A stretch of 64,000 bases of DNA from Planococcus citri (lineage: Eukaryota; Arthropoda; Insecta; Hemiptera; Pseudococcidae), in the NCBI RefSeq assembly GCF_950023065.1, contig NC_088681.1, positions 33,452,836 through 33,516,835 on the forward strand, given 5' to 3'. Both the position numbers and the translations under genes were made by a program. Below the pieces are notes generated by a model. That model did no database searches, was not told the origin of the DNA, and worked only from the letters and a program-made list of their open reading frames with translations. Below, piece after piece: positions 1-13,470 of this stretch (positions are counted from its first letter, which is position 1; every line of letters begins with the position of its first letter).

Positions 1-281
1 TGCTCTCTCTTTGTAGATAAAGGGGTTGGTTTCTTAGAATTGTGACAAGATTTTTTAAATCTTTGTTTTGAAAATTTAGTAACATTTCATATCTGACTTG
101 GAAAAATTTTGAGTGCTATTTCATTCAAAAAACCATGAAAATTTGAGAAGGAAATTCTTTTCATTACTTCTGGAAATCAACCTATGTTTTGAAAATATTT
201 ATCTGCGGAAGGAAAAAAATCATCTCAAAATCTTGAATGACTTTTAATGATTTTGAGAGACATTTTATGAAGAGATGGGTT

Positions 282-532
282 CAGTGGCGTAGGTGATGTG
301 CAAACGGGACGATGCCCCTCTCACCTTTAGAGATGAAAATTTAATACACTTGAAATATGCTGAAATGAGAATTTTTGCCTGTTGAATCAAAAATTTGACT
401 TCCACTTTGTTCAATCAATAATTAATGTATAATATGAAGTTGTTTATAATCTCAAAAGTTCGATTTTTTCGCGCCTAAAAATCCTATTGTGTCCTCCCCT
501 CTCCACGAAAAATTCTCGCTGAGTCGCTGCTG
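282..532. mobile_element. degenerate short DNA-transposon remnant (CAGTGGCG ends)
   Basis: The left end reads CAGTGGCGTAGG. The right end, read on the other strand, begins CAGCAGCGACTCAGCGAG, so both ends start CAG followed by a GGCG/GCG block. The interior is AT-rich with short C-rich or G-rich patches near each end (for example gatgcccctctcacc at about 311). I recall CAGTGGCGTAG-type ends from short non-autonomous elements in arthropod genomes; that is recollection, not a match. No convincing target duplication is visible and the two ends agree only partly, so this is a decayed copy at best. It has no coding capacity. Confidence 0.35.
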
Positions 533-1354
533 GAGGGTTTGAATTTTGTAATGAGGTATGTCAAACGAGATGGCGAAAAAATTATGAAAGGTTATAGGTT
601 GTCTGACATGTACTACGTACAAAAATAGTCTTTTTTTGTTTCTTCATGATGTACATACCTACCTGGACCTACTATCTACCGATGCATTTCCTGTATACGA
701 TTAAGTAATTCGCCTTGAAAATTACCTACTAAGTTTTTTTTTTCAAAGTTGTTGGGTAAGTAATTTTTTAAAAATTAGTTATCTAAAAATCTGAAGGTGA
801 TTGAAAATTTTGAAAAAGTGAATAGTAAAATGAACGATCAAAGGAACCTCGTGGATTTTTTCTCAATTGAGTGACTCAATCACCTGGGTACATCAAAATT
901 TTGAATTTTCCCCCTCTTTTAAAATGTTTTCCTAGTTCTTATCAATGTAGGTGGTGGATAGTGTCAGATATCCTACGAAATCACTTTCGTTTGAAAGTTC
1001 AACTCACCAACGTTTATCTTATCTGAAAATCCGATTGATTAAAATTCCAGATAATTCACAAATACTTACGTACGTAGGTAAATACCAATTGCGAAAAATT
1101 GCATCAAGCTTGTGAATTTTTTTCCCAGCTTAAATCCTCCTTGTTATTGAATATAGTATTTTGTCTTCTTTGCCTAATTTCAATAATTTGTGATCAAAAT
1201 AATGCCTGGAATTCAAAAGTGTTGCACCAATTTCAATACATTCGTGCTTAATTTTTTGTTCCAAAAAAAATTTATCAGATCGAAGTGAGAGTACAATTAT
1301 GTAGCTCTAACCAACACTATGTACATGATGATGATATCTACTTGATAGGGAAAG
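533..1354. other. AT-rich non-coding stretch, nothing recognised
   Basis: No open frame of note, no clear repeat pair and no RNA gene seen. GTAGGTA/TACCTAC words occur at about 655-665 and 1070-1085, as elsewhere in the window. Confidence 0.6.
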
Positions 1355-1492
1355 TGAATTTTGACTAAATTTTCTGGGAAAAAATTTCGTGTGCGATAGC
1401 TAGATAGGTATTTCAAAAAATGATAGCAAAACTGATTTTTGACTACATTTTCTCCGAAAAAATCTCGTAAGCGATAGTTGAATTTCAAAAAT
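1355..1492. repeat. imperfect tandem duplication, period 78 bp
   Basis: Two adjacent units start at 1355 (TGAATTTTGACTAAATTTTC) and 1433 (TGATTTTTGACTACATTTTC). Both continue through a GAAAAAAT, TCGT, GCGATAG series and end in TTTCAAAAA. The units differ by scattered substitutions and by an insertion in the first copy, so the duplication is old. It lies under a short minus-strand frame that I do not consider a gene. Confidence 0.75.
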
Positions 1493-1497
1493 ATGAC

Positions 1498-4046
1498 CGG
1501 ATCTAGTTTTATCAACAAAATATGAAAATAACAAAAAGTTTTTTGATGTAGGAACGAGTAATCTCGTGTATGATTTGATTAAACTGTAGTTTCATGATTT
1601 AGAACAAATGTCCGGATTAGATTCAAAATTTATATTTTGAATGTAGCCTAATTTCATTTTAAATGTTTTTCATGAGGAATGGAGAATTTTTTTTCAGAAA
1701 TTGGAAGTTTTAGCAGAAAACGTTTTTTATAATTTTATAATCTTATTTTTCAAGAGGATGATTTTAATGTTTATTCAGTCAATGGAGATGTTCATTTGAA
1801 AAAATTGAAATGATTGATCAAAAAAAAAAACAAAAACGTAAAAGTCAGAAAAACTCAGTTTTGAGAATAATGGCTACTTTTCTAATGAATAGGTACCTAC
1901 TCATTTCATAAGCTCGCCCACATTGTACAATGTACATATTTATATCATAAATGATGCAGATGCCATGAATTCTGATACTAGATATTAAAAATATCAACCA
2001 TGCTACATCAAAAATGCATCGTGGAAGTTTTACATTCGCGACAAATTGGCGTTATGAAAAAAAAAAAAATGAATATTTTATTGCAAAAATACGGCTATAA
2101 TAATTGTGCACTGGTTGACGTTTTGCTGAAAAAAATTATAGCTTGTAGGTACTGGAAGGTTTTGAATTTTAATGCATTTTTTTTTTGTTTATCGCTTCTC
2201 GAATAGAAATATCGAGCTTGCCATTTGTTAAATTTTCATATTAGCGTGGCTAAGTTTCGTTACGAATTCCTTAATGCACCTATATTTCATGCTTTCGATG
2301 TAAGTGTAGGTGTAGGTTTCAGATTATTATAAAAGTTTATCAATACCTACCTGAGAAAGGGTAGATGACTTGAGGGAATTATGATGGGTATTGGAGTGAA
2401 ATAATCAATATTTAATACGTACGATGTGCTGGTGACATATTCTATAAAGATGACTTGTTTTTTCATTCCATTCGACTTACGAAATTTCGACATAGCGAAT
2501 GTGAATCATTTACTAGGTACGTAAACGTATGTATAGGAAGAGCCAAACAGACGGACCAAAACCTATATACTCGTAAATTAATTTTTTCTATGTAATGCGG
2601 TGATGTTCTTTCCGTATTGTCACTTTTTAAATTAAATTATCGCATTAAAATTGGTCATTACGGTGACAAAAAGACAAACGAACGATGAAAATTAAATGGG
2701 CTTTTTATACTAAATTATTCATATTTCCGCGAACTTTTTTCAATCACCGACTACCAATTCGTGTAATTCAAAAAACAATTGATGGTCACCTACGTTAGAT
2801 TCATAGAATTTTACGTTGGTTTTTATATGAAAATATATAATATCCTGTTGATGGTTATCACTAGTGAAAGTATCGGTATAGTGATGTGATATCTAATCAA
2901 TCTATTTTTAAATTTTATTGTGTTTACCATTTTTCATTGTCAAATTCGTATCTTATCGAAAGTTCAACTATTCGCTGTGTATTTTCAGATGATTGGGATA
3001 AATTAGTGGGAATTTTCCAGTTTTTCAAAGGGTGGGTTGATGGAAAATGTACCATGTGGGTTTTTTTTGAAGCTTGAAGTTGCGAATTTTTTCAGAAGAG
3101 ATTAGATTTCCTGCCGACTTTTCATCGATTGTTGGAAAATTAGATTGGAGTTGGAAGGGTATTCGCTTATCCTGTTTGATAATTTTGAATCGATTCAACA
3201 AATTCAACAGCCTTTTAGACTCCAGATAATCTGCAGATGCAGAATTTTCGTGTTCTACGACCTTGAAAGACCTTTGGAATAACCAGATGTTATATTTCAA
3301 GAGCTCGATCTTGACTCTCTTGGCCTTAATTCAGAGATAATCTCTGCAGTCAATTTCTAATATTGAACTTTTACGCTAGTTAGGTTTTTCATCATCATTT
3401 CTATTTATACCTCCCTTCCACAAATGTGTCATTTAATTTTGATCGTTGTGCTTTATAAAATCAAAGGTCATTTTTCGACGTTTGCCCCAATTACTCCAAT
3501 TGTTCGGTTACTCAATTGATCAACTTGAATTGTATAGAGCATCGGTTTACTAAGATATTTCAATTTGAGAGAAAAAAAAATGCGAATTTAGTTGGTGAAA
3601 TTTCTATACAAATCTAATTTTATTCCAAAACAATTTTTACAAAATATGAAATAATTTAAACCCATTATTATTCCTTTTCTTTATTTATCGAATCAGTTGT
3701 TTTATTATAAGTATTATTCCTCGAAGAGATTGTTCTGTTTAAGTATTTGTTTGGGTTAGTTTTTTTTTTCTAATTGAGAGCTTTGTTTTTGATCGCAGAG
3801 CTATGAAAAATCGTATCGATTTAAAGTTTCTGTACGTTCTATGTTATAGATTTTAAAAAAATTATCGACTCTATTTTTTGGACCAATTTTACGATAAAAA
3901 CTCTGGTTTAATAACCTGTGACATGTGACTGCGTTTAAAACACTTCTAAATAGTGATACGGGTGATTAATATAATTTTATATTTGTTCGGTGATTTCATT
4001 TTTACTACTACAGGGTTTTTTGATGTTTTCAGAACTGCACTTGTAT
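1498..4046. other. AT-rich non-coding stretch, nothing recognised
   Basis: Short A and T runs with scattered TACCTAC/GTAGGTA words. The open frames here are all under 100 codons, lack recognisable protein character and have no supporting splice-site or codon pattern. No element boundaries were found. Confidence 0.55.
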
Positions 4047-4133
4047 CTAAAATGGATGAATTATTCACATTAAAGAGTGACAATTTTTACCTAAAATGGA
4101 TAAATTATTCATACTAAAGAGTGAAAATTTTTA
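4047..4133. repeat. tandem duplication, period 44 bp
   Basis: CTAAAATGGATGAATTATTC at 4047 recurs as CTAAAATGGATAAATTATTC at 4091. In both copies AAAGAGTGA and AATTTTTA follow. Only a few bases differ, so this is a fairly recent local duplication. No function is suggested. Confidence 0.85.
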
Positions 4134-4624
4134 ATGTGGAAAATCAAAGTGAATGGCGGAGAGAAGGGCATAAAAAAATGTCATTTTATTCGTACTACTT
4201 TAGAATTTTTTCTCATTTTGAATGAAAAAAAGCTCATGTCGTGACTAAATTTTCTTCTGGCTCACGTCTCCATATTGAAGGAGGTTTCCGAAGTAACGAA
4301 AATAGAAAGAGCATCCAAAAATACATCCATCACTAATAATTGCAAAATGTAAAACGATGGATACCATTTTTACATTTTGGGTGAATTTTTTGAGAATTTT
4401 CATTGAAAAAATTGAAAGATCAAAATTTGTTTTATGGTTCATTTTTGACTTTTCTAATTGATTCAGGTATTAAGTACTATTTCAAGCTATTTTGAAGCTT
4501 CCAGATGTTTGGATTTTACATTTTTTGAAAAATGCTTTTGAACCGCATGATTTTTTTTTGTTGAAAATCTGCCTGTGCCTAAATTGGTAAAACGAGTTCA
4601 CGAAAGCTGCCAGTTCGGGGTCGT

Positions 4625-4990
4625 ATGTTCTGAATTTAATTTCGGCTCTTATTAGATACCTATTTATGGTTTTTTGAAACCTGGAAAATCTTCAAATTTT
4701 CTGTAAGTCCGAGAACGACCTGAAACAGCAACCAATTGATTTGGGAGGTTAAAAATGAGATGGAAACAAAATTACAGCTTCTCTCGTCAATTTTATTGCA
4801 TTTAAGGTTTTTTTTTTTTTTTTTTTTTTAAATGAACAAATGGGTCCTTCATTTTTTTTAAATTCACCAAAAATCTAAAAATGAAGTTCAAACCTAAAAT
4901 TCTGTTCCGATGCTTTTGATTTTTCTTTTCGTCCAGATCCAAATTTTTTTGTTGATTCACATGATTTTCAGTTTTGGTAGCAATTTTATG
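4625..4990 (+). repeat. dispersed repeat copy, related to 44705-45010
   Basis: CTGAATTTAATTTCGGCTCTT near 4631 matches CTGAATTTAATTTCAGCTCTT near 44715. In both places the text continues with a CAGAAAAT/GGAAAATC block, then AACAGCA and CCAACNGTCGATTGG-like or CCAATTGATTTGG-like segments about 100 bp later. Both copies are in the same orientation. The similarity is degraded by indels. This copy also contains a 22-base T run at 4808-4829. No ends or inverted repeats were identified, so the repeat class is unknown. Confidence 0.5.
4808..4829. repeat. poly(T) run, 22 bases
   Basis: Uninterrupted T run. Similar runs occur at 13659-13681 (T), 18229-18250 (A), 19005-19023 (T), near 19517, near 54340 and near 58401-58424 (T). 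I see no retrotransposed gene body next to any of them. Confidence 0.9.
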
Positions 4991-5542
4991 TGGGTTTGGA
5001 TTTTCAGATTTACCTCTATAAATCAGTCTTTAATAGGTATAACAAGAAGTAGAAATGGCTCATAGAATTGTGAAAAGTATAGAACTGAGCTTGACGAGGA
5101 GTGGCAATTCATGTACCCAAAAGCACGATAACGTTTTTAAACATCGAAACTTGACAATCATCTAAACGAAGCCTTTTGACTCTTCACAAAACATACCATA
5201 TACAAAATTAAGACGAAAAGTTCAAAGAGCCATTTACTTCCTTATAATAAAAAGATTCCAAATTGAATAGAATACAAATCGTAACTCTCGAAGAATGAAT
5301 TTTCCTATTTATCGAGTATCGAATCAAAGAAAAAAAAATTGCATTCAAACAAACATGACTCACAGGGGTACGTAAAATTTAACCTTCGACCGATCGAGAA
5401 ATCCGTGACCTAATATAAAACGTAAAATGAATTTTTTAATTCAACCGCCGCGCAGCATTTTTCGATTCCGAATAAAAAATTGAAAGCAGTTGGAGCGAGC
5501 TAGAAAGAGAATTGCATGCATTTAAAGCGAAAATCTAACTTC

Positions 5543-5550
5543 TGACGTCA
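5543..5550. promoter_or_regulatory. CRE-like palindrome TGACGTCA
   Basis: An exact match to the palindromic CRE consensus bound by CREB/ATF-type bZIP factors. It lies in a GC-richer island. A second exact copy is at 25500-25507. An 8-bp match can occur by chance in 64 kb. Confidence 0.3.
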
Positions 5551-6614
5551 CGATGATCTGTGGCGGACAAACTTATCGCATAAGTGTAGCCGCAGATTAC
5601 TTCGGTGCAATTTTATCGTTTCTCGAAGTAATTTGAAACAGCAAAACTGAACCGCACTATTGCAGTTTTTCATTTGGAAAGTTTTCTGATAGTTGGGTAT
5701 GTTTGGGTATAATATGGGTATGCCATATAGTTGTACTTTGTGTAGTACGTTATACGTAGATTTAGCGTATTAGTTGAGCCCTTCGCGTCGTCTTTTCTCC
5801 ACTTTCGTCGAGACGATTTTCGTCGAGTATATCAAAACGATATTGCGATGGTCGGATGCAGAATGCAAGCGCGTATTAGACTACATCTTATGGTATTCGC
5901 AGTGTTGCCGTGTTGGGATAAAATTGGCTCGATAATCGAGCTAGAATTTTATATCGAGGTGAAATGTGCCAGTTTTATCAAATTTTGAAAAATTAGGGTC
6001 AAATTGTTTGTTTTTGGTAGATTTTTGGAAACCCAATTAACGAAGGAATTTTTCACTTCCTCCTTCCCTCTCTCAATATCCATGAACTCCACCTAGTTTT
6101 TTTTCTCATTTCTATGTTTTGAGTATTTTGATTCCATCTTTTGAAAAATTGTCAATTTTTGTGGGTTTTTGTTCATTTTAACCTTAAATGACCTGGTGTC
6201 ACTCTCACGTCCTCGTCGTTGTAATTTTATCTTAAAATACTTCGTTTTTTGATCTGCACGACTTTCAAGTTATTTTTCGAAAATTTTGTTGTTTATCCTT
6301 CCTCGCCCCAATCCTTTCCAAATTGAAAAATTGAATTTACGTGTTTTTGAAAAAGAGACTAAATGATATTGAAACCACGTTAAATCTAACATAAAATATG
6401 CTAAGATAGCAACACTGCATCGATGTCACCCATGTAGATGCACAATATTATGCATTATTAGGCCTATGCATGCAGAGATGGAGGGTAAGATGGTGCATTA
6501 TTGCATACTACATATGCTATGTATGTACTTACTTACTATAACCTTGCATGCGAATTTATAACGCGAAATAAATTTGAATTTATTTTTCCTATAGTATAGA
6601 TGCCACAAATGATG

Positions 6615-6632
6615 CGACGACGACGACGACGT
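6615..6632. repeat. (CGA)n microsatellite
   Basis: About six CGA units in a row, followed by a separate CGGCGATCGACGGCGGCG block at about 6670. No coding frame across it is supported. Confidence 0.85.
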
Positions 6633-7640
6633 ATAGATAGATATTTTAAATAAAACAATAAAATATCACACGCGGCGATCGACGGCGGCGTGCGCCATCA
6701 AATTGTGATAAAAATATCAACAAAACTTGACCTCGTTCTTTGTTAGGTTGAGTGAGGAAAATGACCGTTTGTATGCGATTGTTTGTACTCGTATATGTCT
6801 ACGAGTGCATGTAGTACATCATGGTTGAAATTATCTTGTTTTTGTTGTCGGTTTTCAATTATCGCCCGTTCAATTTATTTGGTAGAAATATTTATCTTTC
6901 GTAATCCCCCCCCCCATTGAACCCGCTCCACGCGTCTTCTTCCTAAGTTTTTTTTCCATTATGATAAAGTTCAACTTCTACTCAAGCTTATCCAATATTT
7001 CGAAGAGTTTTTCTTTCTGACTATTCTTCTTGTAATTACCTACCTACTAGAAATTGGTTCCCAATTTATTGAATCATCGATATACGGCCCCGAGTTACTT
7101 ATCTTAATCCGGTCTATTAACCCTACTTCTTAAAATTCGTAATATTGATTGATAGTGCATTTGATGTTTGAATTTTAATTTCGATACTATAATCTCGAGC
7201 ATATACGATACGGGTCACTTGGCGAAATTCACCAGTCAAATGCGAAATTTTAAAATTACTCAACGTCACGTCTCGTTTATCAAATTACACTTATAATACA
7301 TCTTTATCAAAATCTTTGCTAGTTAATTAAATAATTTCGTTCGTTTGCACGTGTCGATCTTTCGTTCGTTACTATACTCATGTACGAGTACGACGCGATA
7401 CCTACATTACGTATACTATACATATACTTACATATGTACGTAAAGCTTCGAAATTTCATCGTGTAGTTTTATCTGAGAATTAATTGCACAATCAGCTGGT
7501 TTATATGAGCTGTGTACCCACGTGCGGCTTGGTTGTACGATGATTTTATTTGAAATTGGGTCTTTAGATATGGGTGTAGAACTGTACGTAGGTAAGTAGG
7601 TATGTGAGTACCTTCGTGCTTCGTTCACTATATGTGATGC

Positions 7641-10600
7641 AAAGTTTAAAGTGATGGTACTTTTTCAACAATTGTGCTGTGGAAGTAAATAAAAAATGGA
7701 CAAAGAACTTTTTTGGCTAAAAGAAAAACAGCAAGTATGTCCTTTTATACATGAAAAATCATAAATCCACAATTACAGAAAGAAAAATCAGGGGCATCAG
7801 TGGACTATTTCCAAGTTGAAGCTTCAAAATTATAAATTTTTTGTGTAAGAAAAAAAAAGAATTTTCAGTGTTAGAAAACACATTTGTTTTTAAATGAAAA
7901 TCAGTAAATCAGACTTGGCGAGCCTTTCTGCAATTATCCATATCATTTTCCTATGATTTATTACTTGTTTATTCGCGGTCAATTTTTCTCCAATTTTTTA
8001 TATATGTACATTGAAATTGACCGTAGATATAATTTGATGAGTAAAAAGGAGGTAGGATTTCACTTGTGTGAATTTTTACAATGAATTCTCTCACTGCTGC
8101 AATTTTTAGAAATTTTCTCCAGATTTCACTCGATCCCCCTGCCCCCCCCACCTTAGACTTACTGAGGGTAATGCTCCCGGTGATTACTCGTGAGTGAGCT
8201 TCCTCCCTTCCCTCGATCAATCCAAATAATACTGGATAACATCTCTGGAAAAATTGCATATTGCATAACCAGATTTCGGAAAAACACATTTCGGGTCGCA
8301 TTTGAATTTAAACAAGTTACGTTTTTACAGTGGTATATTTTTCCCAATAATGGTTTAAAGTACAAATATGTATTTATTTGAAAAATGTCTCAATATCCCA
8401 AAATTTGCGTTTGGCTCTTAGGTTGAATGTATTTTCGCTAACATCGTGTTATAGTAGGTATTTTTTGTAGTAGGGTGATTTGAGTTCCTACAGATACCTA
8501 TTTTCCCCATTTATGCCAAAATTGGGCTTTCAAATCGTGACAACAATTTATTCAAATATGACTTGAATGGAAGTTTCTTGCGGTAATATATCTAACTGGC
8601 CATTCAATTTTCTGAACTACTGTTTATGCAATTTTCGGACAATTCTGGACACTTTTAAATTCCGCAGGACCATCAGTTTTTTATTTAAGGTACTGATTTT
8701 TTTGTTTTTTTGGTGAAGAGGTAGCTATCCTTTAGGTCTTCATGTTGCTGAAAAGAAGTGAGTAAAATCTGTGGTTGAGTGATCGAGAGCTTTCCTGGAA
8801 AAAACATGAAAACATTGAGGGAATAAAAAAGTTGAACTTATATAGTTCCCAATTATTATGATCAGTTTTCAATCTAATTCATTGAAATTCCATTCAGATT
8901 GTTAAAATATTATGCTACAATAATGTAACTAAAAAAGACGTCTTGCTTTAAAAAATCACGGCACTAAAATTTTGAAAATATTGTTGAATTAGATCAATCA
9001 TTGAATAGTGAAAATTAGGCATAGTTAAAAAAAATGAAAAACAATCATGTTGGTTATGTAACTACTTACTTATGTAGGTATTCAAATATTTTCATTTTTG
9101 AATGTGTTTTTCATCTTTCATTTTTCAATAATTTTCCAATTTTCTATTTTAAATTTTTTTAATTTTTTTTTTATGTAATTGTATTTTTGTTTGTTCTTCT
9201 TCAGCATGGTCTTTCAATTATGTTCATGTGCTTCCATTTGATGAAAGGCATTTTTATTCCCATTTTTCTCGCTCCTCCCACTCCAATCCCATATTGGGTA
9301 AAATAATGCCACTCGAATTTGGACTTATCTTACAATTTTTTTTTTTGAGGAGTTGAATTCGCCTCATCCTTTTCTTTCATAAATTCATGTAGTTGAATTT
9401 TTGAATGAATCAGGTGAGTTCCTATGAACATATTATTTTTCTATCGTTTTCAAATGTTCACCTTGACAACCTTCCAGAAAGGTCTAATAATTTACTCACG
9501 AGAGATATCCTGTCTATGAATTTTCCATTCTCAGTGACCATTTTTTTGTATGTACGAATTCCATCGTCATTTTGAAATATTCTTCGGTTTTTCGCTCGCA
9601 CTTTGTTCAATTTTCTGTTCTGTCAATGAAGAGGGAACACATTGGAAATTTATCCGATTAATAGCTTAGGTGACCTTGAAAAATATCCTGTTTTTTATTG
9701 GGAAATGCAGTTTATTGAACCATGATTGAACCTCTGTTAAATTTTTTTTCCCCAGGTAAGTGAGTATTACCTGGTAAAAATTATCGAATGTGAATTTTCG
9801 ATGATTGTCGAATTCTCCGAAAATTTGAACGACTCAATTACAATGTAGGTGGGTATAGGGTGCATATTTGGATATTAGTTGGAAATTTAGTACATTCTTT
9901 GAATTTTGATTCAGGTGCATAGTGAATAATCAAGATGCTCGATACCCCAAGGCCAGACTTAGTCATTTTTATACATTCGTTTAGACTCTCAATCAACAAA
10001 TATGCATCTTTTCTCGAAAATTATTCGATCTAAAGTTTACTTTTCAGTCAATCTGTGTTCTAATCGTTTTTTCTCTCCTTACCTCGTGAAAGTAATTTCT
10101 GTGTTCGTTTTCTTAGTATTTTCGAATTTCGAAATACGATCTACAACATTGATAACCTTTCAGCCGACTTGGACACGATCTAGTTCCATCAATCGGTCAT
10201 TGAAACGTAATAAAAAAATATTTATCATCGATATCGCCATATTCATATCTGATGGAAAATAGGTATGATTTCCAATTATTTATAGATCATATTTCGAGTA
10301 AATGTTTACATCGATGATTTTTAATGATTTTAAGTTGCTACAATGTCTTCTAATTATACAACTGATCACATTGTCACGATGAGCTGGGAATTTCCTCGTA
10401 TGAATCGTCTATTTTATTTCGTTACGCGTGAAAATTTTCAACCTTGGATGTCGTGAACTCGAACCAAAAAAACCTGTTAAAATAACGATAAGATTCGTTA
10501 TACCATCGGTTCATTTACATTTAGAGAATTTGCAATTGTTACATTGAATGTTGACTTTCGAATAGCCGTTTTATAATAAAATTAGGTAATTCGGATTACC

Positions 10601-12090
10601 ACCAACGAGTACCTATTACACGTTTGAGCTTGCAAATTTACTTCACCTTGTGCTGATACGTTTTCCTCATCGAAGCAGATCGAGTTTGAAATGATAACGT
10701 TAAAATTGGTATCATGCATAGACAAATCATCCGAAGGTCTATTCGTAATCTGGGCTGCTGAAAATTTCCCTTACTCGTAGTCTGGACTTTTTATCATTTT
10801 ATCAGACTGGATCTTTCGCCAATGCCAATGAACGTCTGCTTGATAATTTTGCCAAAATTAGCTCTCTTGTATAGATAACATATTACCCACTACCCAGTCT
10901 GTATCGTAGACAAAATAAGATCACCTCATCGCCAGTCTACCTGGTATCTTTGATTTTTACCCGCCGATTTTTCAAACCTAATCATACTGGCTCTTTTGCG
11001 AATGCGAATTTCAGTGAAAGCTTTCTATCTGATAAAATTCATTGACAATTCAATCGTATCGAATGAAATCAAAAAAATCAAATAAAAATAAAGGTAACAT
11101 GTCGCCTCATAAAATAACATTAAATAACCCTATTCAAAGCTCCGTTTGAAATGATTAATAGAAAAACGATTTTTTTTATCATTTTCGCTAATTAGCTATT
11201 ATATTAACGGGTTCATTAAATGCATAATTTATAAAATAATTAAAAATACGTATACGCGTAAGTATAAACAATTTTTTTGAATTATTCATTAATACCTAAT
11301 TGAAATCGAATAGGCTAGGTTAAATAATCGGTGATAAAAAGTGTACACAAGGTAAAATTTATAAAATCAAGTCGAGTGTACTTAATGCGTATGCGTATTT
11401 AACTATGATTTATACGACGTGTTAGATTTTTTTTTTATGTATTAGAAAAAAAATCATGAATTTCTCACATGCCTATACTTATTTTGCGTAAAATTACGAA
11501 ATTTTTTTTCGACGATCGTATGGTTCAGGGAACTGGGAATACGAAGGGGAAGCAGAACGAGGAAATGAAATGTTTTCAAATTTAAAAATAGGTTTACAAG
11601 AATCTTATCAGTGTTTTGCTCACAGTCACTTCTGTCTCGTTATTGAAATGATACAACAATTACTCATCGTTTCACGCGAGTTATTCGCATGAATGCGTTG
11701 AAAATTGAAAAAAAAATGTGTAAAAATTTAATTTATCTCGTATATAGAGTACTTTGGACGAGTCTGAGTCTGCGTTTGTGTGATGAAAAATTACCCATCA
11801 TCGAGAGGTAAATTATGCATCATTTTGAACCCGTAATTTACCAAGTGCGAATTAACGTTAATTCGCATTGAGATGCTATAAAATGGCGTTTAAATGAATG
11901 CTACAAATAAATAGGTAACATGTGTTACGCAATGACCATTCCGTGTATCGATAATATAGGAATATTCCATCGTGGACTGCGTACATTTTTCAAACACGCT
12001 AATAATTGGAAAAATAGATAAACTGGTCCACCTTGTAATCTTGGTACTATTTTTGAAACCCTTACCTATAAGAAAAAGAAGGACCTCAGT
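7641..12090. other. AT-rich non-coding stretch with few recognisable features
   Basis: Mostly AT-rich sequence with short T runs. The region 10740-11040 is somewhat more complex and holds a faint internal duplication 180 bp apart (ATCAGACTGG at 10801, ATCATACTGG at 10981), followed in both by CGCCAATGC/TGCGAATGC and, farther on, TGATAA. No gene, RNA or complete mobile element was recognised. Confidence 0.5.
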
Positions 12091-12091
12091 C

Positions 12092-12500
12092 CCCACGGCT
12101 GTCTGGGGGGGGGGGTCGAAGAGGATAATTTGCCCCGGGCCCGCCTAAAGAAGGGCATGATGAAAGAAAACCCTGGTTTTTTTTTTTTTCAAAACACAAA
12201 TTTCGAAAAGCTTTTGCCCTCGCTTCCCTCGGGCTCGTTTTCTTTTCTTTTTCAAAATTAAAATTTAAAAAGATATATCATTCGGTTTTTAAAGTTTTAA
12301 AGTGAAAAAATGAACTTCTCGCGTAAAAAGTATCGTGTTCATGCCCTCGAAGTACAAATTTTTAAGAGCTTCACCCTCACTTGAGCCTGTCCTCTTTTCT
12401 TTTTCAAAATTGACACCCTAAAAAAATCTTTCAAATTCTAAAATTTTAAAAGCCAAAAAATAAACTCCTTCAAATGTGTTTGCTCACTTCGCTCGGTCCT
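12092..12500 (+). repeat. degenerate repeat block with GC-rich patches in an A/T background
   Basis: It begins with CCCC and an 11-base G run (12105-12115) and a GCCCCGGGCCCGCC patch (about 12132). Three related segments follow: TTTTGCCCTCGCTTCCCTCG at about 12211, a TTCACCCTCACTTGAGCC version at about 12370, and TTTGCTCACTTCGCTCGG at about 12478. The first two run into TCTTTTCTTTTTCAAAATT. Spacing is about 110-160 bp. This looks like a decayed tandem or dispersed repeat, perhaps the tail of a retroelement, but no coding part is preserved. Confidence 0.5.
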
Positions 12501-13470
12501 AAAGGATCCTAGGTAGTTCATTTCTTTTTCGTATGAATTTCAAACAACGAAATATAAGATCTAGGTAGGTACTTTGAAACTACTTGCATAAGAAACACGA
12601 TTCATCGAAAATGAAATCACATTCAATCTTACCCAATAAAATCAAAGAAATTTATATTGTAGTAGTTCTGAAAACAAAAGTTGAAATTAAAAATTTCTCG
12701 AAATCGAGTAAATTCGACGAAAAAATCACAAATCTTTGAAAAGTTTGCTCGGCCTCTTATTTCATAGAAAACTTATCGTCGTGAACGTTTTAATGAGGTT
12801 TTTTTGCTAAATAAACTTTATCGGTAGTACGATGAATAGTAAAATTGCTTTTAAATGAGATGGTAATTTTGGAGAATATCTATGATACCTACTCGTATAC
12901 CTATTGAAATTGGATCACCTCAAATACGGTTCCTGACGTAGAACGTAGAAGTCATAGTGAAATTCCCTTCGATCGATCGGGAAGGTTTTTATTTTTTCAA
13001 CGTGTTTAATTTGAACGAATTTTGGCAAACAAATTTCAGAGTTTTGGATGCCCATAGAATTCATTTACTTTTTTGAAAAGTGCTGACAGTGAGTATTTTT
13101 GATATTTTTCGTGAGAATGAATTTTAGAGCATAGACATGTTCATTTCCAAAATTCCGTTGGGAAAATGTTCAATTTCTAGCTGCTTTTTTGAAGCAGGTA
13201 CCTGGAACATGTAAAAGATCGTGTCTCCTTTTTTTAAGAAATGAAAAATTTCAATTTTTAAAATAATAAAGGCAAATAATTCCTCCCAAATTAGGCTAAA
13301 AGGGGTTAAACTTGAATTGAAAATTGTACATAGTTAGATGAGGACAGGGAAGGGTCACGATTTATCAGTTTTTTTTTAAAAAAATGAAGTACGCCTCGTT
13401 GTCAAGTTTATATGTACTTACTTGCATTTTTTTCATTGGATAAGTATTTAGATGATTTTCTGATCTTTTT
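12501..13470. other. AT-rich non-coding stretch, nothing recognised
   Basis: No repeat pair, coding frame or RNA gene identified. Confidence 0.5.

Larger units (their letters stand above)
5400..7640. other. GC-richer island, candidate regulatory DNA
   Basis: This stretch is visibly richer in CG dinucleotides than its surroundings (for example the 5770-5830 TCGTCG/CGACGA block, the 6610-6700 CGACGACG and CGGCGATCGACGGCGGCG block, and 7370-7400). It has no repeat-family matches elsewhere in the window. It holds a full CRE-like TGACGTCA at 5543-5550 and a (CGA)n microsatellite at about 6615-6632. No open frame is persuasive as an exon. Unique, CpG-bearing sequence in an AT-rich desert is what a conserved regulatory region or distal promoter can look like, but I have no conservation data. 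Confidence 0.35.

Noticed and set aside
4560..4640. tRNA-like segment (AAATTGGTAAAACGAGTTCACGAAAG...)
   Set aside because: No acceptor or anticodon stems pair and there is no GGTTCRANNCC box at the right distance.
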